64,000 nt of DNA. Source: Nothopassalora personata. Its lineage: Eukaryota; Ascomycota; Dothideomycetes; Mycosphaerellales; Mycosphaerellaceae. Location: positions 2,108,001-2,172,000 of the forward strand of contig CM066290.1 in the NCBI GenBank assembly GCA_033816765.1. Reading direction: 5' to 3'. The first letter of the stretch is position 1, and the number at the start of each line of letters is the position of its first letter. The notes below the pieces were generated by a model. The model worked only from the letters and a program-made list of their open reading frames with translations. It had not been told where the DNA came from and ran no database searches. Of this stretch, positions 24,201 to 35,208 are shown piece after piece. The translations under genes were made by a program, and so were the position numbers.

Positions 24201-25592
24201 TACCCTATTAATAGGTTGTATTTAATGTCGGAGTATATACTTATATAACACTAGGCTAAGATCCGTATAGTTATCTAGGAGAAACGTAGCCTCGCGAAAG
24301 CCCTTACGAGTCTCGACTGCGCCTCGTAAGTAACGCGCTAGACACATATCTACTCGCCTTAAAGGGTCGACTTTAGGAAAACTCGGACTTAGGAGCGACC
24401 TACTTCTAGTCCTCTACCTTTTCCCTAGTCGCTACCCTTCTTAGTTAGAGCCTTCGTAGCGTCTACCCTAGGAACCGCTTACGCGTTACGGTCCTTCTAT
24501 AGGTGCCTATTCGGGCAATCCGTCTTAATGTAACCCTTCTTATAGCATCTATAGTACTCCGCTTTAGTCCTATTGAAGGTTATAGACGATCCGCCGGCGT
24601 CCCGCTAGTGACTCGTACCCGGGTCGCGCGACGCCTAACTATACTTCTACTACTTCGAGCTACGATCGCTTCGCCCTTAGTCGCCCTTAGTCTCTCGCCT
24701 ACGGCGACTATACTACCCGCGGTCGTGCCCTCCGCTACTACGCTCCGTGCTTTTAATACGCGAAGCTAGGATTACTAGTTCCTCTCTAGTTATTAGGATG
24801 TTATGAAACTTAACGATTGCGGACCGTAGGCTAGGCGTAAGCTTAGCGAGTATGTGTCGCACGCGTTACGCCTCCGTATAGTCCCCTAACTAATCCTCTA
24901 TAACATCTAGCTTAGTCGTAAACTAACGTACTGTCTAGTTATCCTTCTATTTCACCGCCTTATACTCTAACATTACGTTAAGTACGCGGTTTATAGGGTT
25001 ACCGTATACGTCTCGATAGAACTCCTTAAAGTCCTAGTATATATACCATTTAAGGTTAAGGACGCTATAGTTAGCGTACTATCGCTTACTTACCTCTCCG
25101 CTTAGGTACATAACCCTATATAGGACCTTTAACTCGTTTGTCGCATACGTGCCGCCTAAGAGGGTAAAGATAAGAGAGAGCTCCCTTAGGAATACCCGTG
25201 CTTTCTTAATCGAGTCCCCTCTAAAAGGCGTAGGTTCTTTAAGACGTAAACGTGTCGTATATAATGCGACCGCGCCTCGAGCTACGATATTATCGTTAGT
25301 TACTATAGATAGAGGAGGGGGAGGGGGAGTAGGGGATAGTTCTCCGCCAAATTCGCCCTAAGGGTCCGCCGGCGGTACGCTTACGTCCCGTAAGATCTCT
25401 AACTGTTTAATCTCCCTCTATATCCCCTTCTCTTTAACCTCTACCCGAAGGGCATCCCTCCTTACGACTAAGGCTATACGCCTCGCTTATTACTAGGCCC
25501 TAGGGCTTAGGGGAGCCGTAGGCGTAGCGCTACTATCGTCGCGTTCGGACTCTATAGCGTGTATAGATTGTAACGAAGAGAAGAATTAGAAC
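21236..25592 (-). mobile_element. Gypsy element C internal region, RIP-inactivated
   Basis: Read right to left: Gag with a CCHC zinc-knuckle-like segment near 24490-24550 (RCYKKGYIKTDCPNRH), protease region, reverse transcriptase at about 23180-23760 with the active site now YLDN (23274-23285), RNase H, integrase core at about 21500-21900 (VDRYSKM and IVSNRGLVFTSKF blocks). The integrase tail meets the element B LTR directly at 21235/21236, and no 3' LTR of its own is visible, so the element is truncated there. Stops are TAG/TAA throughout. Confidence 0.8.
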
Positions 25593-25788
25593 TATTAAGG
25601 GATGTCGTAATGTATAGCACGCCTACGACCTACTAGTCGTAGATGAACTAATTCTTACCTTTTATTTAAGACGCATCGCGCGTCGTAAGGTGTACGCATG
25701 CGTGTTACGTGCGGCTTAGTAGCCGGTCGCGACCGCATATTACATATAAGGCTACATATAAGGGTTAGCTACTAGGCTACCCCTTACA
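25593..25788. repeat. LTR of element C family
   Basis: 196 bp, matches the undamaged solo LTR at 56873-57069 (inverted) along its whole length, with TATTAAGG...CCCCTTACA ends. It stands upstream of the element C Gag, as the 5' LTR of a minus-strand element should. The 5 bp on either side differ (AGAAC, TATAC), so it is not a solo insertion with a target duplication. Confidence 0.85.
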
Positions 25789-26757
25789 TATACGCCCTTA
25801 GCTTTACGCTTACGACGTATATACTACCCGCGGTCGTGCCCTCCGCTACTACCTCGGCGCTCGATGCTTTCGATACGCGAGGCTAGGACTACTAGGTCTT
25901 CTCTAGTCGTAGGGATATTATAGTAGCTAACGATAGCGGACCGTAAGCGAGGCGTAAGCTTCGCTAGTAGGTACCGTATATATTACGCTTCCGAGTAGTT
26001 ACCTAACTAGTCCTCTATAACATCTAGCTTAGTCGTAAACTGTCGCGCTATCTAGTTATTCTTCTATCTCGTAACCTCGTACTCTAATATAACGTTAAGT
26101 ACGCGATTTATAGGATCGCCGTATACGTCTCGGTAGAACTCCTTAAAGTTCTAGTACATATACCCTATAAGGTTAACGGCGCTATAGTTAGTATACTATC
26201 GCTCGCTTACCTCTCCGCTAAGGTACATAACCCTATATAGGACCTTTAATTCGTCTATCGCGTTATAGGACCTTTAATTCGTCTATCGCGTATATAGTAC
26301 CTAAGAGGGCGAAGATAAGTAAGAGCTCCTAAAGAAATACCCTTACCTTCCTTATCGAATCTCCTCTAAAAGGCGTCGGCTCTTTTAGACGCGGTCGCGT
26401 CGCATACGCTACGGCCGCGCCTCGTACTACAATATTATCGTTAGTAGTTATAGAGATAGAGGTAGGGGTTATAGTAGGGAGGTAATCTTCTCTCCTCCCT
26501 CCTATACGCTCTAGAGGCGGTACGCTTATAGCGCGTAAGATCTCTAGCCGCTCGATCTCCCGCTATATCTCTTACTCTTTAATCTTAGCCCGTAAGGCCT
26601 CTCTTCTTGTATTTAAGGCTACACGACGCGCCTACTACTATGCTCTAGGGCTTAGGGGCGGCGTAGGCGACTCGCCGTCGTATATGTCGCAATCGGGCTC
26701 TATAGTATATATAGATTATAACGAAGGGAAGCTTTAGAACTGTAAGGGCCGTAAGGC
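25789..26757 (-). mobile_element. Second partial Gag region of element C family
   Basis: Repeats 24700-25590 with divergence: the word CCGCGGTCGTGCCCTCCGCT occurs at about 24717 and again at about 25837, and the two copies stay collinear up to an LTR on the right of each. It is either a second element cut short by element C or a tandem duplication of LTR plus Gag. Not functional. Confidence 0.7.
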
Positions 26758-26938
26758 TATAAGGGGATGTCGTAATATATAGCACGCCTACGATCTTCTA
26801 ATCGTAGATAAACTAAAGCTTACTTTCTTCTATCGACGCTATACGCGTCTCCTAGTGTACGTATACGCGTTACGTGCGGCATGCTAAGCCGGGCATAGCC
26901 GCATTACATGTAAGGGTTAGCTATAGGCTACCCTTATA
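26758..26938. repeat. Second LTR of element C family
   Basis: About 181 bp, collinear with 25593-25788 and with the solo LTR at 56873-57069, more diverged at the right end (CCCTTATA). Its right edge adjoins the integrase portion of element B copy 2. Confidence 0.75.
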
Positions 26939-28049
26939 ACCGACGAAACTATAGGACGAAGTTATAATAGACTTTATTACAAAACTCCTACCGTTAAGGG
27001 ATTAAGTTACGAAACAACTATACGACATAATACTAGTTATAGTTAATAGACTTATAAAATACGTACACTTTATTCCTACATTAGAAATATATGATGTAGA
27101 GTAGCTCGGATACCTCGTACTAGATAGACTTATCCGATACTACGGATTCCCTTAAGCGTTTATAACGGATAGAGATAAGCTATTTACATCGAACTACTAG
27201 AAGACGCTTATAGGAACGATCGGAATTAAATATAAGCTGTTAATAGTATATTATCCGGAGATAGACGGATAAACCGAAAGGATAAACTAAACACTAGAAC
27301 AATATCTACGATACTATATTAACTACGTATAAGATAACTAGGTTTTATTACTACTAATAGCGTAGATTGTACTAAACAACTATAAATCGGAGACAACTTT
27401 AACGAAACTATTTTATACGAACTTTAGTAAAGATCCTAACCTATTCGGAATACCTAGATCCTATCTATAAGCTAAAAGAGCGATCGTAACGACGGACACT
27501 CTTAAGGAAGTGTATAAAGAAATACGTAAGGCGATCGAAGATATATAATATAAACTATCTTAATAACGGTAAGACACGAGAAAAATAGTACCTCTACTAA
27601 AAGAGGGGGATAAGGTCTATCTCCTTATAAAAAACTTAAGAATAAGAAGAAAGACTAAGAAACTAGATTACATTAAGGTCGGACTATTTTCTATCGATAA
27701 AGTTATAGGACTAGTTAACTACTGCCTACGACTACTACCCGACGCGAAGATCTACCTAGTCTTCTACATCTCTAAGTTAGAACCCGTAGACGCCGAAACA
27801 CCTTACTAAGAAAGCTTCTATTTCGAGCCGGAAGTAGAAAATAAATTCGAAGTCGACAAAATCCTAGATAAGAAAGGTTAGCGATACCTTATTAAATAGA
27901 AAGGATACAACGAATTAGAAAATACCTAGGAACTAAGAACTAATCTAGCGAACTGCTACTAGCTTCTACGACAGTTCTAGAAGTAGCGCTAAGATTTCTA
28001 GAAACAAGGAGCTTAGGAACGGAGAGTAAGCCTAGATTAGACTAGAAGT

Positions 28050-28620
28050 CGTCTAAGATACCCTTATATAAGGACTAAGTAGGAGCGGAGAGAGATAGCG
28101 AGGAACCTAGGACCGCGTCTTCGTCCGGAAGCTCTATAAGGGTAGCCTCCTCTACCGCGATCGCCTCGGTCTCTTAACGCTCTAGAAGCTCTAGCTCCCT
28201 TTAGAGACGAGCCTTCTTCTCCTAAGTAGTAGCCTCTTCCTCCTATATCCTCCGACGTACGACCTTCTCTTCCTATATCCTTTAAAGCGAAGCCTCGTAC
28301 GCTTTATTAAGCTCCCGTATCTTTCGACGATACTCTAACACCTTTTTCTTAAGAGCCTCGCGCTAACGGCGTAAACGCGACTATTTCGCCTCTATAACCT
28401 TAACGTTATAGTCGCGACGATTTTCCTTTATATAAATACTATACCGACTAGACCCGATATAGACGCGGTAAACTAACTTCGTCTCGCGATAGTAGAGATA
28501 GGGACGGACTATAAATTTACCTAGAGCTTCGATTTTCTTAGATTAACGAATACGACGTTCGGTACTAGAAGATTTTAGCTTAGGTATGTCGAAGGAAAGA
28601 AGAGAGCTATAACGACCGCT
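28050..28620 (-). pseudogene. Antisense accessory ORF of element B, copy 2
   Basis: Opposite to pol and in the same position as in copy 1, a frame of about 180 codons reads as a short Tyr/Cys-containing N-terminus followed by a long basic-acidic helical stretch (ALKKKVLEYRRKIRELNKAY, then EEEATT and LELLER) and an acidic end (IELPDEDAVLGSSLSLS). Stops are TAA/TAG at presumptive Gln or Trp positions. Sequence differs from copy 1 but the layout is the same. Confidence 0.5.
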
Positions 28621-28681
28621 TATACCGAAGAAATATCGATTATTTATAAGCTCGGGACGAGCTAAGCTAGAGAGGGGATAG

Positions 28682-29108
28682 TATTACGGATTAGAGACGG
28701 CCGAAGGAACGATAGCTAATTAACAAGCCCGTACTAATAATAGGCGCGGCCTATAGCTAGGCGGATATAACCGCTATAGAGTGCCTAGAGTGCCTAGAGT
28801 ACCTAAAGTACCTACGAACTTAGGTATAGTAGGCACAATAGGCACGGTAGGTATATGAAAGGAATAGAATACCCTTTGTATTTAGGAACGTATCGTACCC
28901 TTATAGTTCGAGGCGTTTAACTCACTGTTTAATATTACTATTTAGGATATACTATAATACAACCTCTACCTTATAGCTACTTAGTCTCTACGAGATAAGA
29001 CAGCTATTGCTTTATTACTCTCCCTTAACTTCCTATTAGCCCGAGAATAAACCCAATTAAGCTTATCTTCTTAACTTATAATATTATTAGGTTATACTAA
29101 ACCTAACA
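28682..29108 (+). repeat. 3' LTR of element B, copy 2
   Basis: 427 bp, TATTACGG...CCTAACA. The TG start has become TA. Preceded by AGAGAGGGGATAG. It ends inside a Tc1/mariner transposase, showing the order of insertion. Confidence 0.85.
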
Positions 29109-29650
29109 CTAAGATATAGCCCTATATTATATAGGCTAAGAACTTTTAAAAGCGAGTAGTAAGGCAGTTGTTATAATAGGCCTTATCCGCCTTTCGAGTA
29201 ATATAGACCTATCCGAATAGGCTATACCTAAAGGAGGCTTTATCTATCTATAGAACCTAAGCCTATTACCTATTATTCTATCTAATATACGCCTATGTCT
29301 ATTTAAGCCGTACCGCTCTCTACTTCTTAGTTAAGAACGGCTTACGTGTAGCTATATATTATATATAGCCCTCCTTATTAAACGTAGCTCTTACTATCTA
29401 GATATTGTACTTAATCTCTTTAAGGGCGGCAATTTAGTCGTATTATATATAACGACTAACGGCATTAGTAGTAGCCCTATCTATAAGACGCCTCCGTTTC
29501 AAGGTATTAATTATAGGTAGTAGGACTCTCTCCTAGGATATTAAAGGCCCTATAACTACTTCCTATTTAAGCCTTAAGATAACCGTAGAGATAGAGCCTT
29601 TATTAAGCTAGAGAGCGTCCGTAATGCGCTACAATAGCTAGTAAGCGTAT
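29109..29650 (-). mobile_element. Tc1/mariner transposase fragment, RIP-degraded
   Basis: Read on the minus strand, about 175 codons resemble the helix-turn-helix and first catalytic region of Tc1/mariner transposases: an INTLKRRRLI block, GY...ATRKPFLTKK, and IDKASFRYSLFG where the first catalytic Asp of DEASF-type motifs is expected, then YITRKADK. The rest of the catalytic domain is missing because the element B LTR abuts at 29108. Contains several TAG/TAA stops. Confidence 0.6.
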
Positions 29651-30195
29651 TTATGTAGTAACTATATCTAGCTCTTCTTAAAGTTATTAAAATCGCGTCT
29701 ACGAGCTATATAGAGAGGTAGTAGTAATAAAGGTAGTAAATACAGTAGTAACACCTTTAGAATAAACAAGTGTTAGTCTAATAGGGTAAAGCGTAGATAC
29801 AGGGGTTGTAAAAACTCTGCAGTAGGCTGTACTTTTTAATACACTACCCCGGACGTAGTGCCACTCGCCCTTACCGTACGCCATTCGGTAGACTCGCTAT
29901 CGTTTCTTATTTATTTTCGGAATTTTACCTGCCGAACGCGACGCATGGGTTTGCGGACCGGTGTTCAGCCAAAATGTCTTAGCAGCATGTTCAACCGCCC
30001 CTACACAACGTGAGCACATGGGCCGGAGAGTCTACGGCCGGAGTGAAAAGCAAACTGCTTCAGGGAAAAAAACCGCTCAAAGCTCGCGAGAGACCTAAGG
30101 TTGCTGCTCTTGGCCCGACCACTGTTCTCGTTTTCGTCCACGAGGTGTGGTCATTCGCCAGCGGTCAAGAATATCTGGTGCAGATTGATAGAGAC
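29651..30195. other. Transition from repeat DNA to gene island
   Basis: CA/TG depletion stops at about 29900, where ordinary composition begins. No convincing coding region; the frame on the minus strand at 29699-29884 matches nothing I know. The last 150 bp should contain the promoter of the reductase gene. Confidence 0.5.
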
Positions 30196-31386
30196 ATGGC
30201 GGTCGATGGGTTCCAGGCTCTACCAGAACGACAGCGAGCTATCAAAGTGCTCGAAGACAACTCCGTTAAACTAGCAGACAATAATCCTTTGCCACCATTG
30301 AACGACGAAGATGTGCTTGTGAGGGTGCATTGTGTAGCACTCAACCCTTTCGATTGGTATCGTTTCCTTTATTCAGAAAGCTAGAACATATTCGAACTGA
30401 TCTCTGTAACAGGAAATCACTGGACCTATCTCCAGCTCCGGGCTCAACGATCGGATGTGATGTGGCTGGAGAAGTCGTCGCAGTCGGAAGAGCCTGTGCT
30501 CGCCACATACAGATTGGGGATCGAGTTTTTGGTCCTGTCAAAGGCAATACTTCAGACAATCCAGAGAATGGAGGCTTCGCCGAGTACGCCACCATCCGCG
30601 ATGTGGTATTGTGGAGGGTTCCAGAAGGTATGAACTTCGAACAAGCAGCCACGCTTGGGATGTCGTTGATGACAGTTGGTCTTGGGCTTCACTATATGCT
30701 GAAGGTGCCATTTCCTGTCGAGATATCGTCAAACGAAGCCAATGGGCGATACATCTTCATCTACGGAGGTGGAACCGCGACAGGGACCCTGGCTGTGCAG
30801 TGTGCTGCGCTGTAAGTGGAGAAGGGCTGATCGTGATCGCCTTTTCTGATCAATATCCAGTGCCGGGCTGCAGCCTATCGTAGCGTGCTCACCGCGCCAT
30901 TTCCCTCGGATGAAGTCTCTTGGTGCAGTTGCGTGCTTTGACTACCATCTGGCCACAGTTGGGGACGAGGTTCGCAGTTTTAGCAAGGGCAGGCTGACGG
31001 ATGCCCTGGATTGTATCACTGACAGTGCCAGCATGAACATATGCTACAGCGCGCTAGGTGATCAGGGAGGCCGATATGTTGGGCTCGACCAGTTTCCGAT
31101 CCGCTCCCACAACAGACGGGATGTTCGGCCTGAGTGGATTGTTGCATGGACCATCACTGGGGATGCAATCCAATGGAGGCGGCCATATGCGAGGGCAGAA
31201 AAGCCCAAGCATAACGTGTTTGGCAAGAAGTGGAATCCTGAAGCCCAGAAATTGCTAGACGCTGGCCGGCTCCAGACCCATCCCATCGACTTGCGAAGTG
31301 GAGGACTCGCAGCTATTCCCGATGGCATCAACATGCTGCGCAAAGGATTGACGGATGGCAGAAAGCTAGTGTACGTGATCGTTTAG
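30196..31386 (+). CDS. ToxD-like trans-enoyl reductase / zinc-free alcohol dehydrogenase family
   Basis: Three exons, 30196-30356, 30413-30811 and 30861-31386, give 361 residues with GT/AG introns of 56 and 49 bp. The first intron restores DWKSLDLSPAPGSTIGCD, the second joins AVQCAALAGLQPIVACSPR. The protein is a medium-chain dehydrogenase/reductase: GroES-like N-terminal half (VLVRVHCVALNPFDWK, GCDVAGEVVAVG), then a Rossmann half with the nucleotide loop YGGGTATGTLAVQ. The zinc-binding Cys set is absent, as in fungal ToxD-like enoyl reductases that act in trans with polyketide synthases or reduce unsaturated ketones with NADPH. No synthase or other pathway gene lies nearby, so the substrate is unknown. 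The ATG at 30196 is preferred over upstream in-frame ATG 30010 because the family begins about here. It is the first undamaged gene beside 30 kb of mutated repeats. Confidence 0.85.
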
Positions 31387-31961
31387 CATGAGGCGGTAGA
31401 GTGCTTTCATTCCGGGGAATGATGATGGATATATCGCACGCGGACACCATAACTCTTACTGTACTTGCAGAAGAGCTCACGGGGGAGTATTATACGGGCG
31501 CCGCGACCACGATCGCGTGCTGATGCAAAGGTGATCCGGCATCACTGGTGCAACGTAGTAGTAGTTGAGCTGGCCCTTTTGTCAAAGTCTTCTTTTGGGG
31601 GAAGTTCATTCATCAGAGATTGGCCCAAACCTATGGATCTCTCACCGAGCACGATGCTCCCTAATCGTTGGGTGGGTCTTATTGGTGCTTGATGGGCAGA
31701 CGTTTGTCGATTCTCGGAACGCGCTTCCACTCGGCCATTGGGCTTGCCAGGCTGGTCGAGGAGATGTGAGTTAGCAATGAGGAAGTAAATTATATACGTG
31801 CAACGGCGGTCATCCGCTATTTGCGGACTCAGAACGAGTTGACGTTGTTCTCTGCGGATGACGGAGTCGGCAAGCGGGCTTGTGGTTCATGATGGGAAGT
31901 CAGTGCACCCTTACACGAATGATCACAGTCAGGGAACTGTGTGTCTATCATCTAAACAGTG
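31387..31961. other. Intergenic region
   Basis: No protein-coding frame that I recognise on either strand; normal base composition. It should hold the 3' end of the reductase transcript and the former promoter of the F-box pseudogene. Confidence 0.5.
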
Positions 31962-32483
31962 ATGCGACTCCTAAGAAGCTCTAGACGAGATGGAGAGGCC
32001 GAATCAGCCATACCTGATGTCTTCAACACCACCGGGCTTCTCGAGAAGATGCTCATACCGGTCGACATGAAGACGCTCCTACTCGCTCGGCGCGTCTGCC
32101 GCAAGTGAAAAGCAGTCATCACTACCAACTCCACTATCCGAAAGAAGCTCTTTATGCTGTCAGTGAATAAATCTCGAGATGCTGGAGCTACGACTCTTCA
32201 GGATGCTGAATACGCGAATCCCGCCTACGCAGCTCGGACTGTGTACGGCCTCACAAGACTGCAAACTACCCAACCCGATGCTCGATTACACCTGGCACCA
32301 CGGGCGCATCAACCTCGACGTGCCAAGAACAAAGCCAGGGACGTCTTGAGAAGAATCTGGAATAAGCCAGCTATTGCGCCATCCTGGACTCGTATGCTAA
32401 GCACGCAACAACCGCAGCAAAATATCGTTGTCTACCACGACAGGAATATGGATCATCCGGCCTCACACAGGACCCTCGGGTAG
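31962..32483 (+). pseudogene. F-box-like protein, interrupted by a nonsense codon
   Basis: From ATG 31962 the frame reads a short basic N-terminus, then AIPDVFNTTGLLEKMLIPVD and LLLARRVCRK, which is the F-box pattern common in dothideomycete F-box-like proteins (a Skp1-binding module of SCF ubiquitin ligases). At 32106-32108 a TGA stands where the family normally has Trp (CRKW). The same frame then stays open to 32483 with AVITTNSTIRKKLF and a proline-rich tail. The product would be cut at 48 residues. The change TGG to TGA is not of the (C/T)CA type seen in the transposons, so ordinary mutation or a read error is as likely as RIP. Confidence 0.6.
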
Positions 32484-33035
32484 CCTTCTACGAAGAAGAC
32501 CAGATCGTCGTAGAGCCAGGTGGCTTCTGTCTCGTAGCACGAAGTCGTCTGTTATAATCGTGGGAGCATGGCAGGTCCCCAGATGCGCAAGTCCGGTCCT
32601 GGAGAGGGATGGGCTGTCAGAACATGATTGAGGGCATGGAGCGCAAGGGGATCTGTAGCCAGTCACCAGCTCAAACAAGCTCCATTCGGAGGAGTCGTAT
32701 TGATTGATTGATGGGGGGTTCGGATAAGGGTCAAAGTGCTTCAAGCAGTTCGGGTTGGCCGTCCATAAGGTCCTTGTTATAGCTCATCGTGCCATATCTC
32801 GTGAGATGGTAATGACTTGGGGTCGTGCTCGAAAAGGACGTGGGACGTGAAATCTTATCGGCTATCAGATCCGGGCTTCACCCGAGCATCCCACTAAGAT
32901 CCTCAGGTGGAACATCTTCTAGAATATCATAGAAATCAAATCACCCATCACTGCGTTGTTACGTCTACACCAACCACTCTATACAGCAGACCTATCTTCA
33001 GTCGATTCCGAAACAGCTGCAGTCTCACGACCAAC
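32484..33035. other. Intergenic region upstream of AHA1
   Basis: No recognisable gene. The last 100-150 bp, CA/TC-rich, should contain the AHA1 promoter and leader. Confidence 0.5.
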
Positions 33036-34147
33036 ATGGTACTCCACAACCCAAACAACTGGCACTGGGTCAACAAGGATGTTTCGGCCTGGACGAAGGA
33101 CTACCTCGACCAGCACTTGGTAGGGCTGAAGGCGGAGAATGGCCCAATCAACGCTCAAATCAGCAAATTTCTCTCCATGGACGGCGACGTAGACGTCTCA
33201 CAGCGGAAAGGCAAGGTCATCACCATCTTCGACGTGCGGCTACAGCTGGAGTGGACTGGCAGCATACCGCTGAAGGAGAAGGTCAAGGCAAGCGATGAAG
33301 AGGACGCGCCAGAGATGGAGCAGGAGGTGCAAAAGGATGTGTCGGGCACAATCACAATACCAGAAGTTGCACACGACACCGAGGAGGACGGATATGTGGT
33401 AAGTCAAGAATGGCCGTGCCTGCACTTGCTGTATGCTTGCTAATAGAAATCATCCAGTTCGAAATAGAACTCTACTCCTCTTCCCTTGACAAGGAGCCGG
33501 CCAAAGAGCTCGTCCGCAAATACATCACACCACAACTCCGCGCAGCACTGCAGAAACTCTCTCCAGCTCTCATTGCAGAACACGGCAAGGACATCCAGCA
33601 CGCACCCGGCTCCAACCCATCCAGCGGCTTCACCGCCGTACGAACCCTTCAGTCATCCTCCGTGAACAAAGACAAGTCCTCCACATCCTCGACAACCACC
33701 ACCTCCAACGGCTCCTCAAATGGCCCAAAGGTGAACACCACCACCCTCTCCGACCAGCAAGAGTTCCGCACAACCGCCTCAGAAGCCTACCAGGTCTTCG
33801 TCGACCCACAGCGCATCGCAGCTTTCACTCGCGCACAACCCAAACTATTCGAAGGTGCCACCCCAGGCCGCAAGTTCGAACTGTTCGGCGGAAATGTCCA
33901 GGGTGAATACGTCAAGCTAGAAGAGCCGACATACATTGAGCAGAAGTGGCGGTTGGCGCAGTGGCCCGAGGGACACTACAGTACGTTGAAGATCAAATTT
34001 GAGCAGAATGATGTGGACGCTGTGACGGTTATGAGGGTGGATTGGGAGGGTGTTCCAGTTGGGCAGGAAGAGCCGACGAAGAGGAACTGGGAGCAGTATT
34101 ATATAAGGAGTATTAAGCAGACTTTTGGGTTTGGGACTATCTTATAG
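33036..34147 (+). CDS. AHA1: Activator of Hsp90 ATPase, Aha1 family co-chaperone
   Basis: Two exons, 33036-33398 and 33458-34147, separated by a 59-bp intron (GTAAGT...CCAG) give 350 residues. The N-terminal domain starts with NPNNWHWVNKDVSAWTKDYL, the NxNNWHW signature of Aha1, and covers residues 1-160; a Ser/Thr-rich linker (about 195-225) leads to the C-terminal AHSA1/START-like domain (TTASEAYQVFVDPQRIAAFT to the end, with WEQYYIRSIKQTFGFG). Aha1 binds the Hsp90 middle domain in the cytosol and stimulates ATP hydrolysis. Length and domain order are those of full-length fungal Aha1, so it should be functional. Convergent with MRP10, 660 bp apart. Confidence 0.95.
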
Positions 34148-34807
34148 ATGGTGGAGGAATTGAAGAGTGGATTGTATGATGCATGATGAGGATGGAGGAG
34201 TTGAAAGAAAGAGAATGTCGTAACAGCCGCAGATGCTTAATCGGCATGTGGTAGAGGTAGAAAGTAGAAGCCATAACTGCGACCACCGAAAGGAGTCAAC
34301 GTCCACAACCTTGGCCCTTCCACTGCGGATTGCAGAGATAGCACTTTCGCGCCTATCGCCTTGCTTATGAAGGAATACATATTGCAGCGATTCTCGCGAT
34401 GACCAGGGCAGGCCGCGTAGTTCATAGCAATGAGGCACGGTGCTTGCTGAGCGTGCACTCAAGGCGGCATTTGCAGAGTTGTCCTTCGTCGGGTCGTAGT
34501 GGTCCTATTGCCAGAAGATAAGTATTGCAGTATGTGCTATCAATCAATCCGACTTCCATCGTTGACGTTTGTCAATGCGGTTCCATAGTTATACAACTTC
34601 TCTGGGTGTAGTCGTGGCTCGCGCACATCAATGAACACGCATATCCTCGTCCTGCTGAGTCCATCCTACAGCGTCCATCGTCCTCGTGCTGCCTTTGTGT
34701 AGTCGTCAAATCGTGCATCTAGCTTTAGCGATGGATAGCACGCTCTAATCCTCCGCACGATTCTTCCTTTACATCTTCGCGAGACGCTCTTGATCGAATC
34801 TTCATCC
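34148..34807. other. Intergenic region between convergent AHA1 and MRP10
   Basis: Small frames exist on the minus strand but none looks like a protein family. It should contain both transcript ends. Confidence 0.5.
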
Positions 34808-35208
34808 TCATTTCCTCTTATGCGGTCCAATAATCTGAGGGTAAAATCTCGACAGATGATGATTTATCGCCGACTTCTTGGCCTGTGTTGCTTTCTGTAT
34901 CACTCATTAGCACACGTCACCTCCAGGATTTTCCTCTTTCCCCTTCAAGACCTCATCACTCAAAGTGTGAACTCACGTACCCTCTCATCCATACACTTCC
35001 TCAGCTGCATCTCCAGTGCCTGGCATCCCGCCGATGAGTACCCCGACGAGGCCCAGCATCCCAACATACTGCCCATCACTCCAATACATGGGTTGGCATC
35101 TGCGCGATCGGGCTTGCGGATTCGGAGCTTGGGGAGCGGTGGAAGGTTGGGTTGTGTGGTTTGAAGCGTGCGTAGAGTGGAAGATGCGTTGGATTTGCCG
35201 GGTGCCAT
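34808..35208 (-). CDS. MRP10: Mitochondrial small-subunit ribosomal protein Mrp10 (mS37)
   Basis: Two exons on the minus strand, 35208-34981 and 34894-34808, with an 86-bp intron (GTACGT...ACAG) give 104 residues. The protein has the CHCH fold signature: twin CX9C motifs (C-IGVMGSMLG-C and C-QALEMQLRK-C at about residues 42-73), preceded by a basic PPLPKLRIRKP stretch and followed by a conserved basic end (SAINHHLSRFYPQIIGPHKR). Mrp10 is imported into mitochondria through the Mia40 disulfide relay and assembles into the 37S subunit. The second exon is too short to be noticed as an ORF; without the intron the frame would end in six unrelated residues. Complete by family length. Confidence 0.9.

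Larger units (their letters stand above)
26939..29108 (+). mobile_element. Gypsy element B, copy 2, starting in the integrase
   Basis: From 26939 the sequence follows element B copy 1 from about 19021 onward (integrase core through chromodomain-like end, to about 27930), with separate mutations. It then has an antisense ORF (28050-28620) and a 3' LTR (28682-29108). The 5' part is missing and replaced by the element C LTR. Stops prevent function. Confidence 0.8.

Noticed and set aside
25593..25788. Solo LTR interpretation for this LTR
   Set aside because: The 5 bp on either side differ (AGAAC and TATAC) and element C Gag sequence lies on both sides.
29699..29884. 61-codon minus-strand frame near the repeat edge
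   Set aside because: Within degraded repeat DNA upstream of the Tc1 fragment; Thr-rich, no match to a known protein.
1..29900. CTAG and TAG richness as a non-standard genetic code
   Set aside because: Stops fall at Gln and Trp positions and accompany loss of (C/T)CA on both strands; neighbouring genes use the standard code. RIP-type mutation explains it better.
34142..34462. 106-codon minus-strand frame between AHA1 and MRP10
   Set aside because: Overlaps the AHA1 stop on the opposite strand, has a competing frame, and resembles no family.
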